Shown here piece by piece: positions 16,801-25,973 of a stretch of 64,000 nucleotides of DNA. The translations under genes and the position numbers were made by a program. How positions within the stretch are numbered: the first letter of the stretch is position 1; every line of letters starts with the position of its first letter. Source of the stretch: an uncultured Parabacteroides sp. (GTDB lineage: Bacteria; Bacteroidota; Bacteroidia; Bacteroidales; Tannerellaceae); NCBI GenBank assembly GCA_944325335.1, contig CALUZR010000008.1:25783-89782 (forward strand), in the 5' to 3' direction. Below the pieces are notes generated by a model that saw nothing but the letters and a program-made list of their open reading frames with translations, was not told the DNA's origin and did not search any database.

Positions 16801-18645
16801 TTACTTTTTTATTGTATTTTCCATTTTTCCAATCGCATCGATCGTCTGGGCGTACAGCTTGTCCATGGCGTCAGATGCTTGCGAAGGCGCGTATCGGGCG
16901 AATTCGCAGGTATTGAGGATCGCCATGAAGTCGGCGGTGAGTTGCGCATCGACGCCATACTTCGACAGCTCGGCCTCGACGTTGTCTTTCGTAAGGTTCG
17001 ACAGCGGGATATTGAGCTTGTCGCTGAGATAACCCCAGAGGGCGCGCGTGACTTCCTCATAGAACTCTTCCTTCTTCTGGGCCTGCAGGAGCTTTCCTGC
17101 GTTTTTCAGCCGCTTGACAGCCGTTTTGTTTGCCTTCTTCGTGCGAACGCGGGCAAGGTCTGCATTCTCTTTGATCTGTTTCCGATACGCAAGGACGAAC
17201 GCGACGAACAGGACGAGCGGGACGAGATATGACATCGCGTAGAGCACCGTCCCGAAGAAAACCTCTTCGCGCTTCGGCGAGAAGTGGATTCCCTTCGTCT
17301 TGAGGAAGCGGATGTCTTGTCCTAAGTATTTCACGGATTCCTTATTGGCAAAGTTCGAGACCATCGGGGCGGAGGTAGTACCCTCTTCCCCTTTCTCGAC
17401 GTGGAGCTTGAAGACGTCTGATTTCAACGTCTTGTAGGAAGCTGACTTCGTGTCGAAATAAGAGAACTCGACGGACGGGATCTCGAAGTCGCCCGCATAG
17501 CGAGGGATCGCCATATACTCGATAGACTTCGTGCCGGATACTCCGGAAGTAGTCGTCTTGGTTTGCGTATCGACCTTCGGGTCGTATATTTCGAAGTCGT
17601 TGGGGAATGCTACTTCGGGATTCTTCGCGAGCTTAATGTTCCCGTTGCCGGAGAGGACGACGTTGACGGTTACTGCGTCGTTCGCCTTCACGTAGTCCGC
17701 ACTGATGCTTGCCTTCATCGAATAGCTCCCGACGGCTCCCGAGAACGAGGCCGGCTTACCCGACGAGGGGAGGGGCTTGACGTGTACGGTCACGGGCGAG
17801 GAGACGAGCTGTTTGTTCACCTCGCGGTACGAGTCGAAGAAGTCGTCGAAAATACTACGGGCCTTTTGCGGCGTCGAGACGCGGATGACGGCGTCATACG
17901 TTCCCTTGCCGATCGTCAGCTCACCCGTCCGCTGTGGATACAGGACGACCTGACGGAGGTCTACGGTGAAATAATTCCGGTCCTTATAGCGGTCCTGCAC
18001 CCATTGCTTGTTGGGCAAGTCGATCTCTTGCGCCATGAAGCCCTCGAACTCCGGGAACTTCACGCCGTTGATTCCGCAAGGCCGCGCGGCGTAGAGCTTA
18101 AATGTCACCAGGAATCCCTCCTGCTCGTAGACGTCGCGCTTCGAGATGATCATCCGCACGAAGAAGTCGTCGTCGCTGATCGTAGCCGATGAACTTTGTA
18201 CCCGCTCCGCAGTCGTCTTCCCGGATTTATCGGGCGGGAGGACTTTGATCGAGAGTCCATTCGATGTATAAGTCGCGTCCTTCACCTTGATGGTAGCCGG
18301 CGCGATGGTGAACGTCCCCTCTTTCTTGGGCATCAGGATATAGGTGTAGCTGACGGTCGTCTCGCTCGTGCTCTTCCCGTTCACCCAACTGGTGCTGTAC
18401 GACGTCGATTGCGAAGGCCCCATGAGTACCTCGAAATCCGGCATCTCTTGCACGCGGAGGTCTTTCCCTTCCGCATTAATCACATACGTCAGACGGAACT
18501 GTTCGCCCATGACGACCGATTGCGGTGCCGAGGCTTTAAACGAAATCTCGTTTGCCCGCGCGCTCAGTCCCGTCGTGCACAATAAGAGGAAAAGGAATAT
18601 CCATTTTCCTATCGGCATTAGTCTTTTATCATTCATTCTTACCAT
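16801..18645 (-). CDS. batD: BatD: large periplasmic protein with C-terminal membrane anchor
   Basis: A 614-residue protein with a signal peptide ending near residue 31. Tandem beta-sandwich (BatD/oxygen tolerance) domains cover about 33-440, including the ending pattern AIPRYAGDFEIPS at about 375. A transmembrane segment lies at about 471-490, followed by a cytoplasmic helical tail of about 120 residues. The start overlaps the end of batC by 7 bases; an ATG three codons later (MNDKR) is an alternative. It is thought to act with the VWA proteins BatA and BatB at the cell envelope. Confidence 0.9.
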   Translation of the reverse strand: MVRMNDKRLMPIGKWIFLFLLLCTTGLSARANEISFKASAPQSVVMGEQFRLTYVINAEGKDLRVQEMPDFEVLMGPSQSTSYSTSWVNGKSTSETTVSYTYILMPKKEGTFTIAPATIKVKDATYTSNGLSIKVLPPDKSGKTTAERVQSSSATISDDDFFVRMIISKRDVYEQEGFLVTFKLYAARPCGINGVKFPEFEGFMAQEIDLPNKQWVQDRYKDRNYFTVDLRQVVLYPQRTGELTIGKGTYDAVIRVSTPQKARSIFDDFFDSYREVNKQLVSSPVTVHVKPLPSSGKPASFSGAVGSYSMKASISADYVKANDAVTVNVVLSGNGNIKLAKNPEVAFPNDFEIYDPKVDTQTKTTTSGVSGTKSIEYMAIPRYAGDFEIPSVEFSYFDTKSASYKTLKSDVFKLHVEKGEEGTTSAPMVSNFANKESVKYLGQDIRFLKTKGIHFSPKREEVFFGTVLYAMSYLVPLVLFVAFVLAYRKQIKENADLARVRTKKANKTAVKRLKNAGKLLQAQKKEEFYEEVTRALWGYLSDKLNIPLSNLTKDNVEAELSKYGVDAQLTADFMAILNTCEFARYAPSQASDAMDKLYAQTIDAIGKMENTIKK

Positions 18646-19382
18646 TGTTTTTCTATTTTACGGCTTTGCTGCTTTTGCTGCTGCGCCTTCTTCACCTTTT
18701 CTTGCGTATCCTTTTCGTCCTGGAGCAGGGCGTCGAGCATTTGCTGCGCATTGTCGCGGCTCATTTGTTCTTCGGGCTGCGGCTGTTCTTGCGTCTTGTC
18801 TTGCTTTTGGTTGTCTGGCTGCTGCGGTTGTTGCTGCTGTTGCTGTTCTTGATTCTGCTCTTGCTGTTGCTCCTGGTTCTGTTGGTTCTGATTCTGGTCT
18901 TGGTTCTGCTGCTGGTCGTTCAGGAGCTTTTGCGCCAAGGCGAGGTTATAGCGTGTCTCGTCGTCGGCCGGATTGAGGCGCAGCGACTGCTTGTAGGCTT
19001 CCACGCTTTGGGCATATTCCTTCTTCTGCATGCCGATGTTACCTATATTATGGTAGACTTCAGCCAGGCGCGCGCGTCCTTCGGGCGTTTCCCGCATTTT
19101 CGCCTCTTGCCCGGCGAGGAGCTGGTATTGCTCGGCTGCCTCGTCGAACTTTTGTTGTTTATAAAGGGAGTTGCCGAGGTTGTAGGTACCTTCCGTCGAG
19201 CGCGGGTTCACGTCGAGCGCTTTGCGGTAGGCAATCTCCGCCTCGGTATATTTTTCCGTCTTATAAAGGTCGTTCCCTTCGCGCACCTGCTTCCGTTCCG
19301 CCTTCTGGGCGAAAGCAGAGGCGCCGGCGAGCAAAACCACCGCGCATAAGACCGGTTTCCGTATTGTTTTCATTCGTATCAT
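18639..19382 (-). CDS. batC: BatC: TPR protein with Gln-rich tail
   Basis: A 247-residue secreted protein. The signal peptide ends at about ASAFAQ; the ATG at 19373 may be the true start. Three TPR units lie at about residues 30-145. They are followed by a low-complexity segment of about 50 residues, mostly Gln and Asn (about 150-200), and a Lys/Gln-rich C-terminus. The low-complexity segment is encoded by near-repetitive CAG/CAA-type codons that could vary in length. It lies downstream of batB, separated from it by a 41-bp repeat array. Confidence 0.88.
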   Translation of the reverse strand: MIRMKTIRKPVLCAVVLLAGASAFAQKAERKQVREGNDLYKTEKYTEAEIAYRKALDVNPRSTEGTYNLGNSLYKQQKFDEAAEQYQLLAGQEAKMRETPEGRARLAEVYHNIGNIGMQKKEYAQSVEAYKQSLRLNPADDETRYNLALAQKLLNDQQQNQDQNQNQQNQEQQQEQNQEQQQQQQPQQPDNQKQDKTQEQPQPEEQMSRDNAQQMLDALLQDEKDTQEKVKKAQQQKQQSRKIEKQW

Positions 19383-19439
19383 ATTCGTTTTTCGTTCATT
19401 CTAATCTGATTCTATATCTTTTTTCTTATTTCCCTTTCT

Positions 19440-19640
19440 TTCCGTCCGGGAACGGCCCAGAGACGGCGTCTTTTCTTTCTCTCCGTTCGGGAATAGGCTG
19501 GAGACGCCGTTTCTTTTACATTCCCTAACGGGAACAAGCCGGAGACGCCGTTTCTTTTACATTCCCTAACGGGAACGGCCGAGAGACGCCGTTTCTTTCA
19601 CATTCCCTAACGGAAATAACCGAGAGACGCCGTCGCTGCT
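19440..19640. repeat. 41-bp tandem repeat array, five copies, between batB and batC
   Basis: The marker GAGACG recurs at 19460, 19501, 19542, 19583 and 19624, exactly 41 bases apart. Each unit contains a small hairpin TTCCC-TAAC-GGGAA or a variant. The array fills most of the 287-bp gap 19383-19669 inside an otherwise tightly packed operon. It is AT/GC-patterned and not coding. Confidence 0.92.
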
Positions 19641-19669
19641 TCCTTCCCGACCGGAAAATGCCTGTTTTT

Positions 19670-20689
19670 TTACTTAAACAACCGAATCCGCCGGAAGACA
19701 TGGTTCTTGCGGTCGAGCGTGAGGAATTCCGCCACCAAAAGGAGGAGGGCAATCCACGCGAAGACCTGAAACTGCTCGTCGTATTCGGAGTAGACCTTGC
19801 TTTCGAGGTCGGTCTTGCTCATTTTCCCGATTTCCTGTTGCAACGCCTTGAGCGCCGAGTTGGTATTGTCTGCCCGGACGTACATGCCTTGTCCCGCTGC
19901 CGCGATTTCCTGGCACATCTGTTCGTTCATCTTCGTAATCACCACGTTGCCGGCGTTGTCTTTCATATAGTTGTTCCCACCGCCGAGGGGAATCGGCGCG
20001 CCTTTCGGGTCGCCCATCCCGACGATGTTCACGTGTATTTTCTTCTCGGCGGCCGCTTTGGCTGCCCCTACGGCGTCGTCTTCGTGGTTTTCACCGTCGG
20101 TAATGACGATGATGGCCTTTTCCGAAGCCTCATTCGGGGTGAAAGAACGGGCGGCGAGGTTGATAGCCGCTCCGATAGCCGTTCCTTGCGTCGAGACCAT
20201 TTCCGGCGAGATGGAGGAAAGGAACATCTTGGCCGAGATGTAATCGGACGTGATGGGGAGCTGCGTGAAGGCATCGCCGGCAAAGACGATCATGCCCACT
20301 TTGTCGTTCGTGAAGCCGTCGGTCAGTTTGGCCAGCATTTGCTTGGCCTTCTCCAAGCGGTTCGGGCCGACGTCTTCGGCGAGCATCGAGTTCGACACGT
20401 CGAGGCAGACCATGATTTCAACGCCTTGCCGCTTGACGGTCTCCAGCTTCGTCCCAAACTGCGGGCCGGCAATCACCACAATCAATGCCGCGATGGCGCC
20501 CAGCGAAAGCCAAAACTTCAGGTGTTGGCGTTTCCAGGAGACATCGGGCATCAACGCGCCCAAAAGGACGGGATTGCCATATCGTTTCACCGCCTTCCGC
20601 TTCTGCAGGTGGGCATAGACAAAAAACAGGATCAATGCCGGCAGGGCGAAAAGCAAATATAAAAATTCCGGATGTGCAAAACGAAACAT
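19670..20689 (-). CDS. batB: BatB: von Willebrand factor A domain membrane protein
   Basis: A 339-residue protein. Hydrophobic segments at about 8-27 and 58-75 precede a VWA domain at about 88-290 with the metal-ion adhesion motif DVSNS (about 97-101) and the later conserved Asp in ITDGENHEDD. A further membrane segment lies near the C-terminus. It is an inner-membrane partner of BatA and probably uses the MIDAS site to bind a partner. It starts 16 bases after batA ends. Confidence 0.93.
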   Translation of the reverse strand: MFRFAHPEFLYLLFALPALILFFVYAHLQKRKAVKRYGNPVLLGALMPDVSWKRQHLKFWLSLGAIAALIVVIAGPQFGTKLETVKRQGVEIMVCLDVSNSMLAEDVGPNRLEKAKQMLAKLTDGFTNDKVGMIVFAGDAFTQLPITSDYISAKMFLSSISPEMVSTQGTAIGAAINLAARSFTPNEASEKAIIVITDGENHEDDAVGAAKAAAEKKIHVNIVGMGDPKGAPIPLGGGNNYMKDNAGNVVITKMNEQMCQEIAAAGQGMYVRADNTNSALKALQQEIGKMSKTDLESKVYSEYDEQFQVFAWIALLLLVAEFLTLDRKNHVFRRIRLFK

Positions 20690-20705
20690 AATTCCTATCT
20701 TTTTA

Positions 20706-21692
20706 TTATGGGATATTTCTTAACACTGTATTTCTCAATAACACTTCGACCAGCAAGAGCACGAAAGCCAGGAGCGCCCAGTTCTTGTATTCTTCTTGCT
20801 TTTTGCTGAATTCCTGCACGCTGATTTTCGTCTTTTCCATTTGGTCGATTTCCGAATAAATTTCCTTCAGGCTGGCGTTGTCCGTCGCGCGGAAGTATTG
20901 CCCGCCCGTAGTCGAGGCGATCTGCTTCAGTATTTGCTCGTCGATTTCGACGGGGATATTCTGGTATTGGACGCCAAACGCGGTCGGGATGGGATAGGGC
21001 GCTTCGCCTTGCGTCCCGACGCCGATGGTGTAGACCCGGATACCGAATGTCTTGGCGATTTCGGCGGCTGTCACCGGGGCCACTTGCCCGGTATTGTTCA
21101 CGCCGTCGGTCAGGAGGATAATCACTTTCGACTTTGCCTGGCTGTCTTTGATGCGGCTGACGGCATTCGCCAATCCGACGCCGATAGCCGTCCCATCCTG
21201 GATAATGCCCGGTTGGATATCTTTAAAGAGATTGAGCAGCACGCCGTGGTCGGTCGTGAGCGGGCATTGCGTGAAACTCTCTGCCGCGAAGACGACTAAG
21301 CCGATGTTGTCGTTCGGACGCCCATTGATGAACGAGGCCGCCACGTCTTTGGCCGCTTCCAAGCGGTTCGGCTTCAAGTCCTCGGCCAGCATACTGGTTG
21401 ATATATCGATCGCCATCACGATGTCGATTCCTTCCGTCGTCGAATTCTGCCAGCTGTTTGTCGATTGCGGGCGTGCCAATACAACGATCAGAACCGCAAT
21501 GGCCACCATGCGCAATACGAAAGGCACATGCCGCAGATAGACACGCCACGAAGTTGCGCCGGGTGCCTCGAAGGCTTCCGCCGACGAGACCTGCAGACTC
21601 GCCTGGCTCTTCCTTAATTTATAGATGTACCAAGCGACGAGCGGTATCAACAACAGCAATAAATACAAATAGTTTGGATTCGCAAATACCAT
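20706..21692 (-). CDS. batA: BatA: von Willebrand factor A domain membrane protein
   Basis: A 328-residue paralogue of BatB. A BatA N-terminal membrane region lies at about 1-75, followed by a VWA domain at about 88-290 with MIDAS DISTS at about 97-101, the later LTDGVNNTGQ, and a C-terminal membrane helix at about 305-323. It begins 1 base after the preceding gene ends. Known as the first-named member of the Bacteroides aerotolerance operon. Confidence 0.93.
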   Translation of the reverse strand: MVFANPNYLYLLLLLIPLVAWYIYKLRKSQASLQVSSAEAFEAPGATSWRVYLRHVPFVLRMVAIAVLIVVLARPQSTNSWQNSTTEGIDIVMAIDISTSMLAEDLKPNRLEAAKDVAASFINGRPNDNIGLVVFAAESFTQCPLTTDHGVLLNLFKDIQPGIIQDGTAIGVGLANAVSRIKDSQAKSKVIILLTDGVNNTGQVAPVTAAEIAKTFGIRVYTIGVGTQGEAPYPIPTAFGVQYQNIPVEIDEQILKQIASTTGGQYFRATDNASLKEIYSEIDQMEKTKISVQEFSKKQEEYKNWALLAFVLLLVEVLLRNTVLRNIP

Positions 21693-21693
21693 T

Positions 21694-22698
21694 TTATTCT
21701 TCTATTTTAGCTTCATTATTCGATTCCTCAGCAGCCTGTTGTGCAGACGTCCCTTTCTCTGGAGTTGTTTCCTCCGGTTTCGTTTCTTCCACAAATGAAT
21801 AGGCATTCGAGATACTCAAATCATTCTCGTCGGGCAGCGGATGTACTTTGGCGAATTTCACAAAGTCCGAAAGGCTCAAGATCTGCTTCAACTTGTCGAA
21901 CACAGGATGAACCTCTTCTTTGCCTTGCAACGTATCCAAAATCTCGCCCGATGTCATTTCCATCGCATTGACGCCGAAGCGTTCCACGATATAGCGGCGC
22001 AACGTCTCGGTCAAGGCCGTGTAATATTCCTTGTTCAAGCCCTGTTGCCATAGCTTGCGGGTCTTAATCTCGTCCAATTCCTTGATGGCTTGCTCGTAGG
22101 GAGGCAGTTTAGGCTCTTCCGGAGCAGCAAACGGCAACAACGATTTATGGTTCCGCAAGCGTTTGAGGATATACAACAACGCGCAAAGCAGGAACAACCC
22201 CAACAGCACACCGTAAATGATCGGATAATAATCCGCCCAGACGAAAGGAGGTTTCCATACATTTTTGATATCGTTGAACTCTTCCGGCTTGTCTGCATTC
22301 ACGGGCACGGTCGACACTTTCAAGGCCACTTGGTTGGAAGCCACCGTGTCGGTCCCGTCTACCACTTTCAGAGGCGGCAACAGATACAATGCCGAGTCGA
22401 ACGAAGTAATCAGCAAATCTTGCTTAATCACCAAGCGGTCGTTTTCGATGAGCGACGAATCGGATTTCGAGGCATCCAGTATTTCCACTCCGCGCATCAA
22501 CGTGTCTGCCGGAATCAGGATTTGCACCGGATGGTCCTTCGGCGTTGTCACGGTCAGGTGCAATTTCGTCTGTTCCCCAATCAAGATGGCGGCCGAATCG
22601 ATCCGCACCTCAATCAGCGACTGCGCTTTTGCCCCGCTCATTCCTGCCGCCCAAGCGAGCAACAATAGTACTACAATATTTTTCTTTATCCATTTCAT
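21694..22698 (-). CDS. BatD-like / DUF4381-type membrane protein of the Bat operon
   Basis: A 334-residue protein with a signal peptide ending near SGAKAQ. A periplasmic beta-domain (about 28-145) resembles one BatD unit. A transmembrane helix lies at about 165-187, followed by a cytoplasmic helical domain and an acidic tail rich in Glu and Thr. The ATG at 22696-22698 is chosen; the frame opens with a TTG at 22704 that overlaps the DUF58 stop. The position between DUF58 and batA is the usual one. It probably assembles with BatA/BatB. Confidence 0.8.
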   Translation of the reverse strand: MKWIKKNIVVLLLLAWAAGMSGAKAQSLIEVRIDSAAILIGEQTKLHLTVTTPKDHPVQILIPADTLMRGVEILDASKSDSSLIENDRLVIKQDLLITSFDSALYLLPPLKVVDGTDTVASNQVALKVSTVPVNADKPEEFNDIKNVWKPPFVWADYYPIIYGVLLGLFLLCALLYILKRLRNHKSLLPFAAPEEPKLPPYEQAIKELDEIKTRKLWQQGLNKEYYTALTETLRRYIVERFGVNAMEMTSGEILDTLQGKEEVHPVFDKLKQILSLSDFVKFAKVHPLPDENDLSISNAYSFVEETKPEETTPEKGTSAQQAAEESNNEAKIEE

Positions 22699-22700
22699 GT

Positions 22701-23570
22701 TCAATTCCGTTTATCGAAAAGCGTCATCAGCGACTTCACATAATCATCTTCGGTGCGGATGGAGACTGAATCCACCCGACATTTCTTGAACGTGTTATCC
22801 ATCGCCGCTTGGCGTTCCTTCCACCAGTTCTCGTAAGCTTGGCGGACGCGTGCGGAGGAGGTGTCAATCCATTGTTCCTTTCCCGTTTCCGCATCTTTGA
22901 TTTTCATCAGACCGACGGCGGGAAGTTCCGTCTCGCGATGGTCGTATACCTGGATGGCCACCATGTCGTGCTTCCGGTTCGCCACCGTAAGTGCATCCTT
23001 AAAGTTTCCTTTGTTGATGAAGTCCGAAATCAGGAACGCCGTGCAACGCTTCTTGATCGCATTGGTCAGGTATTTTAATACTTGGCTAATATCCGTCTGG
23101 CGGTCTTCCGGTTGGAAATCAATCAACTCACGAATCACATACAAGATGTGCTTCTTTCCCTTCTGCGGCGGAATGAATTTCTCCACTTTGTCGGAAAAGA
23201 AAATCACGCCGATCTTATCATTATTTTGGATCGCCGAAAAGGCCAGCGTGGCTGCAATCTCGGTGATGATATCTTTCTTCATGACTTGCACGGAACCGAA
23301 ATCACGGCTCCCGGACACGTCGATCAGCAGCATGACGGTCAGTTCGCGCTCTTCTTCGAACACCTTGACATAAGGCCGGACATAGCGTGCCGTCACATTC
23401 CAATCGATGTCTCGGATATCATCGCCATATTGGTATTCGCGCACTTCGCTAAAAGCCATACCGCGCCCTTTGAAGGCCGAGTGGTATTGCCCGGCGAAGA
23501 TATTCCGCGAAAGACCGCGCGTCTTGATTTCTATCCGGCGAACTTTCTTCAGCAGTTCACTCGTTTCCAT
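22701..23570 (-). CDS. DUF58 domain-containing protein
   Basis: A 289-residue cytoplasmic protein. DUF58 signature at about 45-60 (REYQYGDDIRDIDWNVTAR) and a VWA-like fold with DVSGSRDFG at about 88-96. DUF58 proteins accompany MoxR ATPases as presumed chaperone partners. Its ATG overlaps the moxR stop by one base (TGATG), indicating coupled translation. Confidence 0.93.
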   Translation of the reverse strand: METSELLKKVRRIEIKTRGLSRNIFAGQYHSAFKGRGMAFSEVREYQYGDDIRDIDWNVTARYVRPYVKVFEEERELTVMLLIDVSGSRDFGSVQVMKKDIITEIAATLAFSAIQNNDKIGVIFFSDKVEKFIPPQKGKKHILYVIRELIDFQPEDRQTDISQVLKYLTNAIKKRCTAFLISDFINKGNFKDALTVANRKHDMVAIQVYDHRETELPAVGLMKIKDAETGKEQWIDTSSARVRQAYENWWKERQAAMDNTFKKCRVDSVSIRTEDDYVKSLMTLFDKRN

Positions 23571-24565
23571 CAGGGCACTTCTACCTTATTCAAGATTTCA
23601 CTAATGACCTCTTCGGTCGTCAAATTGTTGGCTTCTGCCTCATAGCTCAAGCCGATACGGTGCCGCAAGACATCGTGGCACACCGCGCGGATATCTTCCG
23701 GAATCACATAGCCGCGGCGCTTGATAAAGGCGTATGTGCGGGCAGCCAGTGCCAAACTGATAGAGGCACGCGGAGAAGCCCCGAAGGAAATCATATTACC
23801 TAAATTCGCCAAACCATATTCTTGCGGGAAGCGGGTAGCGAACACAATGTCTACGATATAGCGTTCGATCTTTTCGTCCAAATATACTTCACGCACGATT
23901 TTGCGGGCTTCCAGGATTTCTTCCTTGCTCAGGATAGGCTTGATGTCTGCCTTCGCGCCTGAGATGTTCTGCCGGATGATCAATTTCTCCTCTTCTTTCT
24001 TCGGATAATTGATAATGACCTTCAGCATGAAACGGTCCACTTGCGCTTCTGGGAGCGGATAAGTTCCTTCCTGCTCGATAGGGTTTTGTGTCGCCATTAC
24101 GAGGAACGGCTCCGGAAGTTTATAGGTTTGTTCGCCAATCGTCACTTGCCGCTCTTGCATGGCTTCCAACAATGCGCTCTGCACTTTGGCCGGGGCGCGG
24201 TTGATTTCATCCGCCAACACAAAATTAGCGAAGACAGGTCCTTGTTTTACTTGGAATTCTTCGCTTTTCTGACTATAAATCATGGTTCCGATCACGTCGG
24301 CCGGAAGCAAATCTGGGGTAAATTGGATTCGGCTGTATTTGGCATCAATCAGCGATGAAAGCGTCTTGATGGCTAAGGTCTTAGCCAATCCCGGAACTCC
24401 TTCCAACAAAATGTGCCCATCTGAAAGCAAACCAATTAATAAAGATTCCACCAGATGTTTCTGCCCGATGATAACTTGGTCCATGCCCATGGTTATCATG
24501 TTTACGAAGGAGCTTTTGCTCTCTATCCGTTCATTCAATTCACGAATATCTACTGTCTGATTCAT
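23570..24565 (-). CDS. MoxR-family AAA+ ATPase
   Basis: A 331-residue AAA+ ATPase. Walker A-like GVPGLAKT at about 57-64, Walker B VLADEINRAP at about 122-131, and sensor 1 MATQNPIEQEGTYPLPEAQ at about 162-180. All positions needed for ATP hydrolysis appear intact. MoxR proteins act as chaperones for metal-cofactor or VWA-protein assembly. First gene of the nine-gene Bat operon running to PAP2. Confidence 0.95.
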   Translation of the reverse strand: MNQTVDIRELNERIESKSSFVNMITMGMDQVIIGQKHLVESLLIGLLSDGHILLEGVPGLAKTLAIKTLSSLIDAKYSRIQFTPDLLPADVIGTMIYSQKSEEFQVKQGPVFANFVLADEINRAPAKVQSALLEAMQERQVTIGEQTYKLPEPFLVMATQNPIEQEGTYPLPEAQVDRFMLKVIINYPKKEEEKLIIRQNISGAKADIKPILSKEEILEARKIVREVYLDEKIERYIVDIVFATRFPQEYGLANLGNMISFGASPRASISLALAARTYAFIKRRGYVIPEDIRAVCHDVLRHRIGLSYEAEANNLTTEEVISEILNKVEVP

Positions 24566-24619
24566 AAGTGATAATTTCTATACTTGTTACTGTTTTATGC
24601 ATTCTATTTTTAAGATGCG

Positions 24620-24627
24620 CAAAATTA
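24620..24627 (-). promoter_or_regulatory. -7 box for the moxR-bat operon
   Basis: The minus strand reads TAATTTTG, about 55 bases before the moxR start codon. It fits TAnnTTTG; no clear -33 element. It lies in the only non-coding gap upstream of the operon. Confidence 0.5.
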
Positions 24628-24682
24628 GAAATATTAAATTCGTATCGTTTACTTTTCCAGTTAAATAATACGAAGAATCCGT

Positions 24683-25672
24683 TTAAAATTCCTGAGATAG
24701 GATTTGGGATTGCAATTGGGCTGCTTTTTCGATGGAGGCACGGTCGTGCGCGTCGATGCCATAGAGAACAGGGTTCGGAATGCGGATTTCCGTTCCGATG
24801 GGAATATTGTTAGGATCTGCAATAACTTGTTTATTATGCTGATAGATGTAAACCCAGAAGAACTTGTGGCCATAGTATTGCTGGGCAATGGAAGCCAAAC
24901 GGTCTCCTGCTTTGATGGTGGTGAGGGCAATATCTTCCGAAGGTGCGGGCACGGAGTCCGTTGGTTGGATTTTCTCAGGCGTGGAATCTGGAAATGACGC
25001 CGTGATTTTTTCCATCGACGGCGTCATTTCTTCCGATGATGGCGTCGTTTTCGACAAAGAGTCCAGCTTCTTTTCATAGTGCTGAGTTGATTTGGAATAG
25101 CCGCTCATATAACCAATGTAGCCCACGCCGGCAATTAGCAAAATGACCAGGCAGGCTGCCAAGCCGATCCATTGCTTGCAGTTGGAAGATGGGGGCGGAG
25201 CAGGAATTTCTTCGGGAACTTGCGGTTTGTCCGGCTCTTGTGCTGGGACGGGAATCCGTGTTTCCGGCAGGATTTCCTCTACGGATTCTTCGGATGCTTC
25301 TTCTGTTTCAGGTGAATCGGGCGGAGCGTTCAAGTCGTCGAAAGAGACCGAATCGCTCAATTCCGTAGTCTCGAATAGGGAAAAGGGCTTGTTCACCAGC
25401 TCTTTCAAATCTTTATCCGGCGCAAAGGCAAACTTATAATGGGATGGAATGAGAAACCGTTCGCCCGAATTGACCGAAATGCTTTCCCGCTCTTCCACGC
25501 GGATCAGTTTGAAAGTGCCTAATCCTTTTACCTTAACGACTTTATCGGAATAAACACCTGCTGAAACTACGTGGACGAACTCGCGGAGGAAACGTTCCGT
25601 CTCTTCCGGGCTCTTCTTCGTCTGTTCCGCCAAAAGGGCTGCTATTTCTGTTAATGCCAATCGGTTATTCAT
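24683..25672 (-). CDS. HU-like domain, transmembrane segment and LysM domain fusion protein
   Basis: A 329-residue protein. Residues about 1-90 resemble HU/IHF DNA-binding proteins (FVHVVSAGVYSDKVVKVKGLGTFKL, then a SVNSGERFLIPSHYKFAF arm). A Glu/Pro-rich linker follows. A single transmembrane helix lies at about 167-187. A Ser/Thr/Glu-rich stretch leads to a LysM domain at about 250-297 (IKAGDRLASIAQQYYGHKFFW). The predicted topology puts the DNA-binding part in the cytoplasm and the LysM part in the periplasm, so it could link nucleoid and cell wall. It overlaps the HU gene by 8 bases. Confidence 0.85.
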   Translation of the reverse strand: MNNRLALTEIAALLAEQTKKSPEETERFLREFVHVVSAGVYSDKVVKVKGLGTFKLIRVEERESISVNSGERFLIPSHYKFAFAPDKDLKELVNKPFSLFETTELSDSVSFDDLNAPPDSPETEEASEESVEEILPETRIPVPAQEPDKPQVPEEIPAPPPSSNCKQWIGLAACLVILLIAGVGYIGYMSGYSKSTQHYEKKLDSLSKTTPSSEEMTPSMEKITASFPDSTPEKIQPTDSVPAPSEDIALTTIKAGDRLASIAQQYYGHKFFWVYIYQHNKQVIADPNNIPIGTEIRIPNPVLYGIDAHDRASIEKAAQLQSQILSQEF

Positions 25673-25955
25673 CGCCTTCCATTTCTTTTAAATGATTCTT
25701 GATCGTAGTACTTGGCTTAAATACAGGGACTAACTTAGGAGGCACAAGGTATCGCTTGCCGTTTGTCGGGTTCACCGAGATGCGTTCCATTTTCTTCCGC
25801 ACTTCAAACTGGCCGAAATCAGGAAGCGTAAGCGTATCGCCTTCCATCAGCTTGGTTCCGACTACCGAGCCGAGCGCCGAAAGCATCTTGGTTACTTCCT
25901 GCGTAGTCCATCCCATCTGTTGCGCCAATTCGCTAATGACCTCTTTGCTTTTCAT
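25665..25955 (-). CDS. HU family DNA-binding protein
   Basis: A 96-residue HU/IHF-type protein. Helical N-terminus (ISELAQQMGWTTQEVTKMLSALGSVV), then DTLTLPDFGQFEVRKK and the arm region RISVNPTNGKRYLVPPKLVPVFKPS. The arm has N-P where HU usually has R-N-P. It is a second-class HU paralogue of Bacteroidetes. It lies between rimO (18 bases upstream) and the HU-LysM fusion (8-base overlap), making a three-gene operon. Confidence 0.92.
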   Translation of the reverse strand: MKSKEVISELAQQMGWTTQEVTKMLSALGSVVGTKLMEGDTLTLPDFGQFEVRKKMERISVNPTNGKRYLVPPKLVPVFKPSTTIKNHLKEMEGDE

Positions 25956-25973
25956 GCGGAATCTCTTTTGGGG

